A stretch of 64,000 bases of DNA, from NCBI RefSeq assembly GCF_018129985.1, contig NZ_JAFCKT010000016.1, positions 23,719 through 87,718 of the forward strand, read 5' to 3'. This document shows, piece by piece, positions 16,161 through 25,075 of this stretch (its first letter is position 1; each line of letters starts with the position of its first letter). A model generated the notes under the pieces. The model was not told the origin of the DNA. It saw nothing but the letters and a program-made list of their open reading frames with translations, and made no database searches. A program made the translations under genes and the position numbers. Source of the stretch: Bradyrhizobium sp. SZCCT0148 (GTDB taxonomy: Bacteria > Pseudomonadota > Alphaproteobacteria > Rhizobiales > Xanthobacteraceae).

Positions 16161-17753
16161 ATGCTGGAACTTCGCAAGGACATCTTCGCCGACGAGCGCG
16201 ACGATAATCTCAATGAAATCGGCAAGGGCACCCAGCGCCAGGACATGCTCGGCCATGTCACGGGGACGTCGAGCTACTTCAACGACCACAAGCTGCAGGG
16301 CATGCTGCACCTGAAGGTGGTGCGCTCGACACAGGCGCATGCAAGGATCCGCCGCATCGATACGGCCGAGGCCGAACGTTCGGCCGGCGTGCGTCGCATC
16401 ATCCGTGGCACCGACGTGCCGGTCAATCTCAACACCCTGCTCAGCCTGATCAACTTCGGCAAGGACGACGAGCCGTCGCTCGCGGTCGACAAGGTCCGTT
16501 ACAAGGGCGAGCCGATCCTCGCCATCGTCGCCGACAGCGAGCGCGAGGCGTTCGAGGCCATCGCAAAGGTCAAGGTCGATTACGAGCCCCTGCCGACCGT
16601 GTTCGACGTCGAGGATGCGCTCAAACCCGGCGCGCCCGTGGTCAACGAGACCTATCCGAAAAACGCGTTCATCTATCACGACGCCTACGACCATCAGCGC
16701 CTGCGCTTCGGCGATGCCGACGCGGCGCTCGCGACCGCCGACCACGTGCTGGAGCAACGCTACCAGATGTCGCCGATCGAGCACGCGCCGACCGAGACCA
16801 ACGGCGCCATTGCCGCACCAGACACCAACGGCCGTTACGTCGTCTACACCTCGACCCAGGCGCTGTTCTTCTCGGTCGACACCTGCGCGAAGATCCTGGA
16901 CGTGCCCTCCAACACCTTTCACTTCATCGGCGGCACCGTCGGGGGCGGCTTCGGCGGCAAGGTCGACACCTTGACCGAGCCGCTCGCCATCCTCGGTGCG
17001 ATGCTGACGGGACGCCCCGTGCGCTACGTGTTCGGGCGCGAGGAGGAGATGCAGTATGGGCCGCCGCGCGGAGCCGAACGCATCTACATCAAGGACGGCG
17101 TGATGCGCGACGGCCGCATCGTCGCCCGCAAGATCCACGCCTATTTCGACAGCGGCGCCTATACGCGGCTGTCGAGCTACGCCGCCGTGAAGTGCGCAGC
17201 CCACCTGCCGGGCCCCTACACCATCCCGAACGTCTATGGCGACGTCTACTGCGTCTTCACCAACCGCACGCCCGCGACCGCCATGCGCGGCTTCGGCGTC
17301 ACCGCGATGGACTTCGCGATCGAGTGCCAGATGGACAAGCTCGCGAACCTCGTCGGGATGGACCCGATGGAGTTCCGCATTCTCAACGCCTATCGCGACG
17401 GCGACATGAAGGCGCACCGGCGCGAGGCCAAGAACACCGCGCTGATCGAATGCGTTCAGGTCGCCGCCGAAAAGGCCAAATGGCCGATCCGCGACGAGTT
17501 CAAGCGCGCCTCCTCGCGCAAGGACGGCGGCGGCAGCCGCGCGGCGATCCCACCGACGCCGACGGAGTCGCGTAGCCGTCCGGCTGCACCTGCACAGCAA
17601 CGCACGAGCTATGACCGCGCGCCGGTGACTGCAACGCGCGAGCCACCGCGTGATCCGCCCCCACCGACACCGCCGCCTCCCCCGCCGCGTCCGCCCGCAC
17701 CATCCCACGGCGCGACGCGGTTCTCGTCGGTGTTCGGCACCAGGAGACGCTGA
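16161..17753 (+). CDS. Mo-binding subunit, N-terminal half, with proline-rich tail
   Basis: A 530-residue protein covering the first two-thirds of a xanthine-dehydrogenase-type large subunit: GHVTGTSSYFND near 30, GGTVGGGFGGK near 260, and TPATAMRGFGV near 370. The AMRGFG loop differs from the AYXCSFR loop of true CO dehydrogenase. After about residue 455 the family homology stops and a Pro/Arg/Ser-rich tail of some 70 residues (PPPPTPPPPPPRPP) leads to a TGA. The remaining conserved part is encoded by the next gene, one base later. Confidence 0.88.
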   Translation: MLELRKDIFADERDDNLNEIGKGTQRQDMLGHVTGTSSYFNDHKLQGMLHLKVVRSTQAHARIRRIDTAEAERSAGVRRIIRGTDVPVNLNTLLSLINFGKDDEPSLAVDKVRYKGEPILAIVADSEREAFEAIAKVKVDYEPLPTVFDVEDALKPGAPVVNETYPKNAFIYHDAYDHQRLRFGDADAALATADHVLEQRYQMSPIEHAPTETNGAIAAPDTNGRYVVYTSTQALFFSVDTCAKILDVPSNTFHFIGGTVGGGFGGKVDTLTEPLAILGAMLTGRPVRYVFGREEEMQYGPPRGAERIYIKDGVMRDGRIVARKIHAYFDSGAYTRLSSYAAVKCAAHLPGPYTIPNVYGDVYCVFTNRTPATAMRGFGVTAMDFAIECQMDKLANLVGMDPMEFRILNAYRDGDMKAHRREAKNTALIECVQVAAEKAKWPIRDEFKRASSRKDGGGSRAAIPPTPTESRSRPAAPAQQRTSYDRAPVTATREPPRDPPPPTPPPPPPRPPAPSHGATRFSSVFGTRRR

Positions 17754-17754
17754 C

Positions 17755-18777
17755 ATGACCCGGCATCGCGGACGCGGCATGGCGTCGATCAACTATCCCA
17801 TCGGCATGAACCTTGGCGGCGATCCAAGCCAGGCCCTGGTTCACTCCAATCCCAGCGGCAAGTTCACGGTGGCGCTGTCGTCGATCGACCTTGGCCAGGG
17901 CATGAAATCTGTGACGCGGCAGATCTGCGCCGAGACGCTGGGCGTGCCGGTCGAGGACGTCTATGTCGACACGGCGGATTCCGACACCGGCCCGCATTGC
18001 ATGGGCTCGTTCGCGTCGCGCGGCACCCATCGCGTCGGCAATGCCGTGATGGCTGCGGCCCGGGAAGCGCGCGGCGTCATGATGGAGGCTGCAGCCGAGG
18101 AGCTCGAGGTCAACGCTGCCGATCTCGAAACCGACGGCCGCGGCAACATCCACGTCAAGGGCGCCCCGCATCGCTCGATCTCGACCAAGGATGTTGCGAT
18201 TGCCGCACAGTTCAAGCAGGGCAAGACCATTTCGGGACGCGGCATCTTTCTCGTTCCGCTCTCCGAAGTGAACCCGGAGACCGGCGAGATGTCGCCGGCG
18301 ACCTGTTACGCCCATGCCTGCCTGGTCGCCGAGGTCGATGTCGACGACGAGACCGGCGAGGTCGCGATGGTGCGGATGGACTCGGCTTACGAGCTCGGGC
18401 GCGCGCTCAACCCGCGTCTGGTCGAGCAACAGCTGGTCGGCGGCGCCTGGATGGGTGTCAGCCACGCGCTTTACGAAACTCCGGAGCCTTATTATCCTGA
18501 TCCCGTTCACGGCCCCCGCGACTTCGTCGAATATTTGATGCCCGGCCCCGGCGACATCTGCCCGCACGATATCGCGGTGCTGGAGCGCCCCGCCCCCGAT
18601 GGTCCGTTCGGCGCCAAAGGTCCCGGCGAGATGTGCGCCAATCCGGTGCTGCCGGCCGTTGCCAACGCGATCTTCAACGCCGTCGGGGTGCGCATCGACG
18701 ACCTGCCGATCACGCCCGAAAAGGTGCTGCGCGCAATCAAGGCCCAGGGCGGCGCGCGGCCGCAGGCGCGGCGCTAG
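17755..18777 (+). CDS. Mo-binding subunit, C-terminal half
   Basis: A 340-residue protein starting within the family's second MPT-binding region (RGRGMASINYPIGMNLGG, then SSIDLGQGMKSV). It ends with the catalytic-glutamate motif GAKGPGEMCANP near residue 290. Its own AGGAGA site precedes the ATG, so the split is served by normal translation signals and not only by read-through. It must combine with the product of 16161-17753 to make an active Mo site. Nicotinate dehydrogenase of Eubacterium barkeri has a comparably split Mo subunit. Confidence 0.88.
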   Translation: MTRHRGRGMASINYPIGMNLGGDPSQALVHSNPSGKFTVALSSIDLGQGMKSVTRQICAETLGVPVEDVYVDTADSDTGPHCMGSFASRGTHRVGNAVMAAAREARGVMMEAAAEELEVNAADLETDGRGNIHVKGAPHRSISTKDVAIAAQFKQGKTISGRGIFLVPLSEVNPETGEMSPATCYAHACLVAEVDVDDETGEVAMVRMDSAYELGRALNPRLVEQQLVGGAWMGVSHALYETPEPYYPDPVHGPRDFVEYLMPGPGDICPHDIAVLERPAPDGPFGAKGPGEMCANPVLPAVANAIFNAVGVRIDDLPITPEKVLRAIKAQGGARPQARR

Positions 18778-18787
18778 GGGATCGGCC

Positions 18788-19669
18788 GTGGCGGTTCGCA
18801 GCAACATCGTCGGCATCGACAGCCCGGAGGCCCTGGAGAAGGCGCTGCGCGCGGCTTATTACCTCGCCGACGAGGGCCTTGCGACATCGGCCTATCTCGG
18901 CCTCGCGCTCGGCAAGCCCCTGCTGCTCGAAGGCGCACCCGGTGTCGGCAAGACGGAGGCGGCCAAAGCGATCGCTGCCGTGCTCGGCCGGCGCCTGATC
19001 CGCCTGCAATGCTACGAGGGTATCGACGCCTCTGCCGCGCTCTATGAGTGGAACTACCCGCGCCAGATGCTGGCGATCCGGCAGGCCGGCGACGAAAGCA
19101 TCGACATCTATGGCGAGACCTTCCTGATCGAGCGTCCCATGCTGGCCACGCTCCGCGCGCCCGATTCCACCGTGCTGCTGATCGACGAAATCGACCGCGC
19201 CGATCAGGAGTTCGAGGCCTTCCTGCTGGAGTTCCTCTCCGACTTCCAGATCTCGATTCCCGAGCGCGGCACGGTGCGCGCAACCGAACGTCCCGTGGTC
19301 GTGCTGACCTCGAATCGGACGCGCGATCTGCACGAAGCGTTGCGCCGTCGCTGCGTCTATCACTGGATCGACTATCCGACCGCGGAGCGCGAAGCGCGAA
19401 TCATCATGATGCGCGCTTCCAGCGTCGCCGAGGCCACCGCCCGCGCCGTCGTCGCGGCCGTCGAGAAACTGCGGCGTGAGCCCCTGAGCAAGGCGCCCGG
19501 CATTGCCGAGGCCGTCGACTGGGCGGAGGCGGCGACGCTGCTGCATAGGGGCGGCGCGCGCTGGCCGGAGGCGTTCAAACGCTCGATCGGCGTGGCGCTG
19601 AAGGACGAGGAGGACCTACATTTCATCTCGCCGCGGCTCGATGCGATGCTTGCGGAGGTGACCGCATGA
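18788..19669 (+). CDS. MoxR-family AAA+ ATPase (CoxD-like)
   Basis: A 293-residue AAA+ protein with Walker A EGAPGVGKTEA, Walker B VLLIDEIDRAD and a sensor region VVVLTSNRTRDLHEALRRRC. Paired with the VWA protein that overlaps its stop by four bases, it matches CoxD/CoxE, which remodel the Mo-Cu site of CO dehydrogenase, and analogous pairs beside other Mo hydroxylases. The start is GTG at 18788, ten bases after the previous stop; no ATG fits. It probably acts in maturation of the hydroxylase. Confidence 0.9.
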   Translation: MAVRSNIVGIDSPEALEKALRAAYYLADEGLATSAYLGLALGKPLLLEGAPGVGKTEAAKAIAAVLGRRLIRLQCYEGIDASAALYEWNYPRQMLAIRQAGDESIDIYGETFLIERPMLATLRAPDSTVLLIDEIDRADQEFEAFLLEFLSDFQISIPERGTVRATERPVVVLTSNRTRDLHEALRRRCVYHWIDYPTAEREARIIMMRASSVAEATARAVVAAVEKLRREPLSKAPGIAEAVDWAEAATLLHRGGARWPEAFKRSIGVALKDEEDLHFISPRLDAMLAEVTA

Positions 19670-20787
19670 CCGCCGAGCCGCAGCTCCCGCGCGCCGCGCG
19701 CATCTTCGTCGCCTTTGTACCGCTGCTGCGCGTGAACGGCTTTGCCGTCGCGCCGGAACAGACCACCACATTCCTGGCCGCGATCGAGCTGCTCGGCCCG
19801 CGCAGCATCGAGCACATCAGGCAAGCCGCGCTGGCGACACTGGCTCCCCCGCCCGAACGCCGCTCGACCTTCGACCGGCTGTTCGACCTGCATTTCCACG
19901 GCAGCGAGGCCATCGAGCGGCCCCGGGACGGCGAAGACGACGAGACCGTCCGGCTTCAGGAGGAGGGCCGCGGTGATGAGGAACCGCTGCTCGCCGACGA
20001 CGCCAACGAGTCCGGTCTCGCTGCAACCCGAAGCGAGGCGCTGGTCGAGCGCCGCTTCGGGGCGACATCGAGCACTGATGCATTGCGCCGCCTGGCTCGC
20101 GAAGCGCCACGCCGGTTGCCGCGGCGGCGCGGCCATCGCCGCATGCATGCCCGACGCGGGCCCTTCGCCGACCTCCGCCGCACCTTGCGCGACAGCGTCC
20201 GCAGCGACGGCGAGATCATGCGGCTCGGTCACATGAAGCGGCGCCAGCGCCCGCGCAAGATGCTGCTGCTGATCGACGTCTCCGGCTCGATGAAGAGCCG
20301 CACCGAGGAGAACCTGAAGCTCGCACATGCGCTGGTGCAGGCGGCCCCCAGTGTCGAGGTCTTCACCTTCGGCACGCGGCTGACCCGCATCACCCGCCCG
20401 CTGCGGCTGAAGCGCCGCGAGCAGGCGATGAACGCCGCCGCGCATCTCGTCAGCGACTGGGACGGCGGCACCCGCATCGGCGATGCGCTGCAAGCATTCC
20501 TCGCCGTGCCGCGCTTCGGCGGCTATGCGCGCGGCGCCGCCGTGGTGATCGTCTCCGATGGTCTCGAGCGGGGCGAGCCCGACGCACTTCGCGACGCCGT
20601 CGCGAAGCTGTCGCGGCGGGCTTGGCGCCTGAGCTGGCTGACGCCGCTGGCGACGAGTCCCGGTTTTCGCCCGCAGACCGAAGCGCTCGTCGCAATCGAG
20701 CGCTTCGTCGACGACCTCGTGGATGGCGGTTCGAGTGCATCGATCGTCGCCCACATTCTGGCATTGGGACGAAGGAGAGCGGCGTGA
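19666..20787 (+). CDS. VWA-domain protein (CoxE-like)
   Basis: A 373-residue protein. An N-terminal helical part with an acidic stretch (about 85-115) is followed by a von Willebrand A domain whose MIDAS motif is LLIDVSGSMKS (about 204-214, DxSxS complete). The start overlaps the ATPase gene by ATGA, a common sign of coupled translation for MoxR/VWA pairs. The probable role is metal-dependent binding of a client protein for the AAA+ partner. Confidence 0.88.
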   Translation: MTAEPQLPRAARIFVAFVPLLRVNGFAVAPEQTTTFLAAIELLGPRSIEHIRQAALATLAPPPERRSTFDRLFDLHFHGSEAIERPRDGEDDETVRLQEEGRGDEEPLLADDANESGLAATRSEALVERRFGATSSTDALRRLAREAPRRLPRRRGHRRMHARRGPFADLRRTLRDSVRSDGEIMRLGHMKRRQRPRKMLLLIDVSGSMKSRTEENLKLAHALVQAAPSVEVFTFGTRLTRITRPLRLKRREQAMNAAAHLVSDWDGGTRIGDALQAFLAVPRFGGYARGAAVVIVSDGLERGEPDALRDAVAKLSRRAWRLSWLTPLATSPGFRPQTEALVAIERFVDDLVDGGSSASIVAHILALGRRRAA

Positions 20788-21668
20788 CCGGGATTGTCGA
20801 CGGCCATCATCACATCTGGCGGCAGGCCGACCTGCCCTGGCTGACCGGCCCCATGCAGCCGCGGATCTTCGGGCCTTATGAACCGATCCGTCGCGACTAT
20901 CCGATTCAAGAATTTCTTGATGACCTCATGGGCTCCGGCGTCACGCGATCGGTCTATGTGCAGACCAACTGGGCCAACGACCGCTTCGAGGACGAGACGG
21001 CCTGGGTGCAACAGACCAAGGACGAGCACGGTTGGCCACACGCGATCGTGGCATATGCCGATTTTGCCGTGGACGATGTGCGCCCACAGCTCGATCGCCT
21101 GAAGCGCTATCCGCTGGTGCGCGGCGTGCGCATGCAGCTGCACTGGCATGAGAACCCGTTGTACCGCTTTGCAGCCCGGGCGGATCTCTGCGCCGATCCG
21201 ATGATCCGCCGCAACGTCGCGCGTCTCGCCGACTATGGCTGGAGCTTCGACCTGCAGGTCTTCACCCCGCAGATGCCGGACGCCGCCGCGCTGGCCGAAG
21301 CCTGCCCCGACGTGACCTTCATCCTCCAGCATGCCGGCATGCTGGAGGATCTATCGCCTTCCGGCCGCGCCGCCTGGCGCAGCGGGATGGCCCGGCTCGC
21401 CGCCTGCCCGAACATCGTATCGAAATTGTCCGGGCTCGGCACCTTCATCCATCGCAACGACCCGGCGCACATTGCCGCCGTGCTCACCGATACCGTCGCC
21501 ATCTTCGGCGCCGAGCGCTGCCTGTTCGGCTCCAATTTTCCGATCGAGAAATTGTGGACCAGCTATCGCGAGCTCGTCGGCGCCTTTCGCGCGGCGGCCG
21601 CGCCGTTCAGCGCGGAGCAGCAGGACGCCATCTTCAGGACGACCGCGACGCGAGTCTACCGGCTTTGA
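20784..21668 (+). CDS. Amidohydrolase family 2 (TIM-barrel metal-dependent hydrolase)
   Basis: A 294-residue amidohydrolase-2-type protein with an N-terminal IVDGHHHIWRQADLPWL metal motif, VRGVRMQLHWHENP mid-protein and FILQHAGM, and a C-terminal FGSNFPIEKLW. Relatives hydrolyse lactones, amides or decarboxylate ring-cleavage products. The GTG start overlaps the VWA stop by four bases. It probably acts on an intermediate formed after hydroxylation. The exact reaction cannot be read from the sequence. Confidence 0.87.
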   Translation: MTGIVDGHHHIWRQADLPWLTGPMQPRIFGPYEPIRRDYPIQEFLDDLMGSGVTRSVYVQTNWANDRFEDETAWVQQTKDEHGWPHAIVAYADFAVDDVRPQLDRLKRYPLVRGVRMQLHWHENPLYRFAARADLCADPMIRRNVARLADYGWSFDLQVFTPQMPDAAALAEACPDVTFILQHAGMLEDLSPSGRAAWRSGMARLAACPNIVSKLSGLGTFIHRNDPAHIAAVLTDTVAIFGAERCLFGSNFPIEKLWTSYRELVGAFRAAAAPFSAEQQDAIFRTTATRVYRL

Positions 21669-21698
21669 CAAACAAGAAACAGACAGGGAGGGCAACGA

Positions 21699-22547
21699 AT
21701 GGCGCTGGAAATCAAGATCCTGGACTATGGCGATATCGAACTGGAATCGAGCTTTCTGGTGCTTGGCCGCGACTGCGGTCGCACCCGCCGCGTCCTCACC
21801 CTCGGCTTCCTGATCCTCGGGGGCAAATATCCGGTCGTGGTCGACACCGGCTACCGCTCCAACCAGATCATGGAGACGCTGGGCATGCGCGGGCTGCAGT
21901 ACCACGAGAACATGATCGAAAACCAGCTGGCGCGCCACGGCGTGCGCATGGGCGACGTCCGCTTCGTCTGCCACACCCATCTGCACATCGACCATGCCGG
22001 CAAGGATGATCTGTTTTCGATGAACACGACCGTCGTGCTCAACCGCAAGGAGCTCGAATATTCCGTCTCCGGCCTGATGCATCCGCAATATCCGGCGCCC
22101 GACATCAAGCACCTGATCGACCGCCTGCACACCAAGAGCGCGCTGCGCTTCCTTGATTTGGAGATCACCGGCCCGATCGAGCTGATGCCCGGCGTCTATT
22201 GCGACGCTGCCAACGCGCACACCGAGGGCTCGATGAACGTCATCGTCGAGACCGCCGACGGCATTGCGACGATCTGCGGCGACGTGATCTACGACTTCAA
22301 CGATCAGATCGTGACGCCCTTCAACGAGATCAACGATTGGGAGCCGCGCACGACAGGCAACCATGGCACCAGCAAACGCGCCGAGAAGGCCTCGATCAAG
22401 AAGCTGCTGAGCAATTCGCGCTATCTGCTGCCGGTGCACGACCGCCCCGCCAAGATCGAAGGCGGCAACGTCGTCGGGCGCCTGCACGATCAGGTCCCCG
22501 GACCGATCGTGCAGTCCCTGCCCGCGCGCAACTGGTTCCCGGCCTGA
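21699..22547 (+). CDS. MBL-fold metallo-hydrolase, N-acyl-homoserine-lactonase-like
   Basis: A 282-residue metallo-beta-lactamase-fold protein. The zinc motif HTHLHIDHAGK (HxHxDH) is intact near residue 91; further ligands are likely at the AHTEGS histidine near 173 and HDRP near 247. The family includes AHL lactonases such as AiiA. In this operon, a lactone or similar ring-opening hydrolase for catabolism seems more likely than quorum quenching. GGGAGGG lies upstream of the ATG. Confidence 0.85.
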   Translation: MALEIKILDYGDIELESSFLVLGRDCGRTRRVLTLGFLILGGKYPVVVDTGYRSNQIMETLGMRGLQYHENMIENQLARHGVRMGDVRFVCHTHLHIDHAGKDDLFSMNTTVVLNRKELEYSVSGLMHPQYPAPDIKHLIDRLHTKSALRFLDLEITGPIELMPGVYCDAANAHTEGSMNVIVETADGIATICGDVIYDFNDQIVTPFNEINDWEPRTTGNHGTSKRAEKASIKKLLSNSRYLLPVHDRPAKIEGGNVVGRLHDQVPGPIVQSLPARNWFPA

Positions 22548-22567
22548 ATGACCGGAGGGATCGACCG

Positions 22568-24142
22568 ATGACGCACGTCACCTTGCGAAGCGAATTCGAA
22601 ACCCTGGTCGACCCCTACGCGCCGGTCGCGCAGGTCGGCACCGGATTCGACTTCACGGAGGGGCCGATCTGGCACCCGGTCGACCACTATCTGCTGTTCT
22701 CGGATATGCCGGGCGACGTACGCCGTCGCTGGGACCCGCGGCGCGGTGTGGCCGAGGTCAAGCGTCCCTCGAACAAGTGCAACGGCATGACCTATGATGC
22801 CGAGCTCAACCTGATCGTCTGCGAGCACGCGACCTCGTCGCTGATCCGCGAACGGTCGGACGGGCGACGCGAGGTGCTGGCATCGCATTTCCAGGGCCAG
22901 GAGCTGAACAGCCCGAACGACGTCTGCGTGCACTCCTCCGGCGCGATCTATTTCTCGGACCCCTGGTATGGCCGCATGCCGGTCTATGGCGTCGAGCGGC
23001 CGCGCCAGCTCGGCTTTCAGGGCGTCTATCGCGTCGTGCCCGGGGGCGAGCCGAAGCTCGTGGTCGAGCGCAATTTGTTCGACCAGCCGAACGGGCTGTG
23101 CTTTTCGCCGGACGAGGCGCTGCTCTATGTCAACGACACCGTGCAGGCGCTGATCCGCGTCTTCGACGTCAATGCCGACGGCTCGCTGTCGAATGCGCGG
23201 GTGTTCGCAAGCGGCATCCGCTCCGAGCTGGAGGCCGGCCTGCCCGACGGCATGAAATGCGACCAGCATGGCAATGTCTGGGTCACCGCGCCCGGCGGCG
23301 TCTGGGTCTATTCGCGACGCGGTGAGTTGCTCGGCAAGGTCCGCGTGCCAGAGATGGTCGCGAACCTCGCCTGGGGCGGACCGGATTTCCGTACGCTGTA
23401 TCTAACCTCGACGCATTCGGTCTACGCCATTCCGACCAAGGTCGGCCCGCGGCATGAGCCCTACATGGCTGGCCGGCGAAGCGGCGGCGGCCAGGCGGCA
23501 AGCGCCTCGCCAACGGCGCCGATCCTCGCCGACGGCGACATGCGGCTCGATCCGCAGCGCTGTGCCATGATCATCCAGGATCTCCAGAACGACGTCATCA
23601 TGGATGGCGGAGCTTTCGCCGAGTCGGGCGCGCCCGGGCATGCGAAGCAGCAGCACGTCGTCGAGAATGTCCGCCGCCTCGCCGAGACCGCGCGGGCCCG
23701 TGGCGTCGCCATCATCCACGTCTGGTTCGTGGTTGAGCCGGGCGCACCCGGCGTGACGCTGAACGCACCGCTGTTCGAAGGCTTGGTCGACAGCAAGGCG
23801 ATGGTGCGCGGCAGCTGGGGCGCGGCACCCGTTTCCGGGCTAGAACCGCGGCCGGGCGATTTCGTCGTCGAGAAGATGCGGATGAGCGCCTGGGAAGGCA
23901 CGCGGCTGGAAACCATCCTCAAGGCGACCGGGCGCGACATGATCATCAACACCGGTGCCTGGACCAACATGTCGGTCGAGCACACCGCCCGCACCGGGGC
24001 CGACAAAGGTTACTTCATGATCGTGCCTGAAGATTGCTGCTCGACCATGAACGCCGACTGGCACAATGCCTCGATCAACTTCGCAATGCAGAACGTTGCC
24101 ATCGTCACGAGAGCGGACGCCGTTATCAACGCGCTGAGATGA
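22568..24142 (+). CDS. SMP-30/gluconolactonase - isochorismatase-like fusion
   Basis: A 524-residue two-domain enzyme. Residues about 15-305 are an SMP-30/gluconolactonase beta-propeller (FTEGPIWHP, LNSPNDVCVHSSG, PNGLCFSPDE, LPDGMKCD). After a Gly/Ala-rich linker, residues about 325-524 form an isochorismatase-like hydrolase with the Asp of IIQDLQND and the Lys of VEKMRMSAW. The usual nucleophilic cysteine position reads TNMSVEHTAR, so serine replaces cysteine. The fusion suggests lactone opening followed by amide or vinyl-ether hydrolysis, but the second activity may be altered or lost. Confidence 0.88.
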   Translation: MTHVTLRSEFETLVDPYAPVAQVGTGFDFTEGPIWHPVDHYLLFSDMPGDVRRRWDPRRGVAEVKRPSNKCNGMTYDAELNLIVCEHATSSLIRERSDGRREVLASHFQGQELNSPNDVCVHSSGAIYFSDPWYGRMPVYGVERPRQLGFQGVYRVVPGGEPKLVVERNLFDQPNGLCFSPDEALLYVNDTVQALIRVFDVNADGSLSNARVFASGIRSELEAGLPDGMKCDQHGNVWVTAPGGVWVYSRRGELLGKVRVPEMVANLAWGGPDFRTLYLTSTHSVYAIPTKVGPRHEPYMAGRRSGGGQAASASPTAPILADGDMRLDPQRCAMIIQDLQNDVIMDGGAFAESGAPGHAKQQHVVENVRRLAETARARGVAIIHVWFVVEPGAPGVTLNAPLFEGLVDSKAMVRGSWGAAPVSGLEPRPGDFVVEKMRMSAWEGTRLETILKATGRDMIINTGAWTNMSVEHTARTGADKGYFMIVPEDCCSTMNADWHNASINFAMQNVAIVTRADAVINALR

Positions 24143-24145
24143 GCG

Positions 24146-24772
24146 GTGGCAAAGCTCCTGCACATCTCCTGCTCACCCCGCGCCGACTCCGAGTCGACCG
24201 CCGGTGCGCGCGTCTTTCTCGACGGATTTCGCCAGGCGCGGCCCGACTGGGACCTCGACGTCATGGACCTCTGGCGAGAGCGGATGCCGGAATTCTCGGG
24301 CCCGATCGTCGAGGCCAAATACGCCCGGCTGACCGGGCAGGCATTCAACGACGCGCAGCGCGCCGGCTTTGCAGAGGCCGAGCGGATGGCGCTGCGGTTT
24401 TCGTTGGCCGATCGCGTGCTGATCTCGACGCCGATGTGGAACTTCGGCATTCCCTACAAGCTCAAGCAATGGTTCGACATCATCGTGCAGCCCGGGCTGA
24501 CGTTTCGGTTCGACCCATCGCAGGGCTATCTGCCGCTGCTCGAGGACCGGCCGACGCTGGTGATTCTCGCCAGCGGCAGCGACTTCGCCACCGGCATGAA
24601 CCGCGGCCGCATCGACATGGCGACGCCCTACCTGCGCGACATCCTGCGCTTCATCGGTATCGACAATGTCCGTTTCGTGCCGATCGGGCCAACCACGGGA
24701 CCGCAGCAGCCGATCGAGGCTGCGCGGAATAGGGCCCATCGACGTCTGGCCGCACTGGCCACGAATTTCTGA
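24146..24772 (+). CDS. FMN-dependent NAD(P)H oxidoreductase, AzoR-like flavodoxin fold
   Basis: A 208-residue protein with a flavodoxin-like N-terminus (KLLHISCSPRADSES) and the family signature TPMWNFGIPYKLKQWFD near residue 97, as in FMN-dependent NADH-azoreductases. It starts with GTG three bases after the preceding stop, so it is the last gene of the catabolic locus. It probably reduces a quinone-like product or recycles electrons. True azo reduction is only one known activity of the family. Confidence 0.87.
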   Translation: MAKLLHISCSPRADSESTAGARVFLDGFRQARPDWDLDVMDLWRERMPEFSGPIVEAKYARLTGQAFNDAQRAGFAEAERMALRFSLADRVLISTPMWNFGIPYKLKQWFDIIVQPGLTFRFDPSQGYLPLLEDRPTLVILASGSDFATGMNRGRIDMATPYLRDILRFIGIDNVRFVPIGPTTGPQQPIEAARNRAHRRLAALATNF

Positions 24773-25075
24773 GCACCTGGCACCGCTTGGCAACACGAGC
24801 CCCGTGCGATGCGGGCAAGCGTCGGCCTGTCCGGCGCGCCCATAGTTGCACCGATCTTGACATCAGTGGGTGGCAAGGCGTCGTCGTCGGCATCAGCGGC
24901 ACCGCCGGGCACTGCGATCGACGTGCGCATCGTCGAGCTGCTGTCGGATGATCCGCACCGCGCGGCTCCCCCTCGTGGTTTTCGTCCGCCGCGGAGCGGC
25001 AGCAGGATTGATTCACCGCAAGAGCCCGGAGCGTGGTCCTGATATTCAAGCCTTCAATCAGCAAGGAATGGTCGG
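24773..25075. other. 303-base gap; no gene seen
   Basis: The space after the catabolic locus contains only Ala/Pro/Ser-rich chance frames. It presumably holds the end of the long transcript and the promoter for the CxxCH protein; neither is identifiable with confidence. Confidence 0.4.

Noticed and set aside
16155..17792. Minus-strand frame of 545 codons across the Mo-subunit genes
   Set aside because: Antisense to a clearly conserved xanthine-dehydrogenase-type protein. The composition (His, Asp, Val, Gly, Arg) is typical of an antisense shadow in GC-rich DNA.
14852..20787. Form I CO dehydrogenase (coxMSL with coxDE)
   Set aside because: Gene order is similar, but the Mo subunit has an AMRGFG loop in place of AYXCSFR, so CO oxidation by the Cu-Mo site is unlikely.
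21699..22547. Quorum-quenching AHL lactonase as the gene's main role
   Set aside because: The fold and HTHLHIDH motif fit, but the catabolic operon makes a lactone intermediate of the pathway the more likely substrate, and no quorum genes are nearby.
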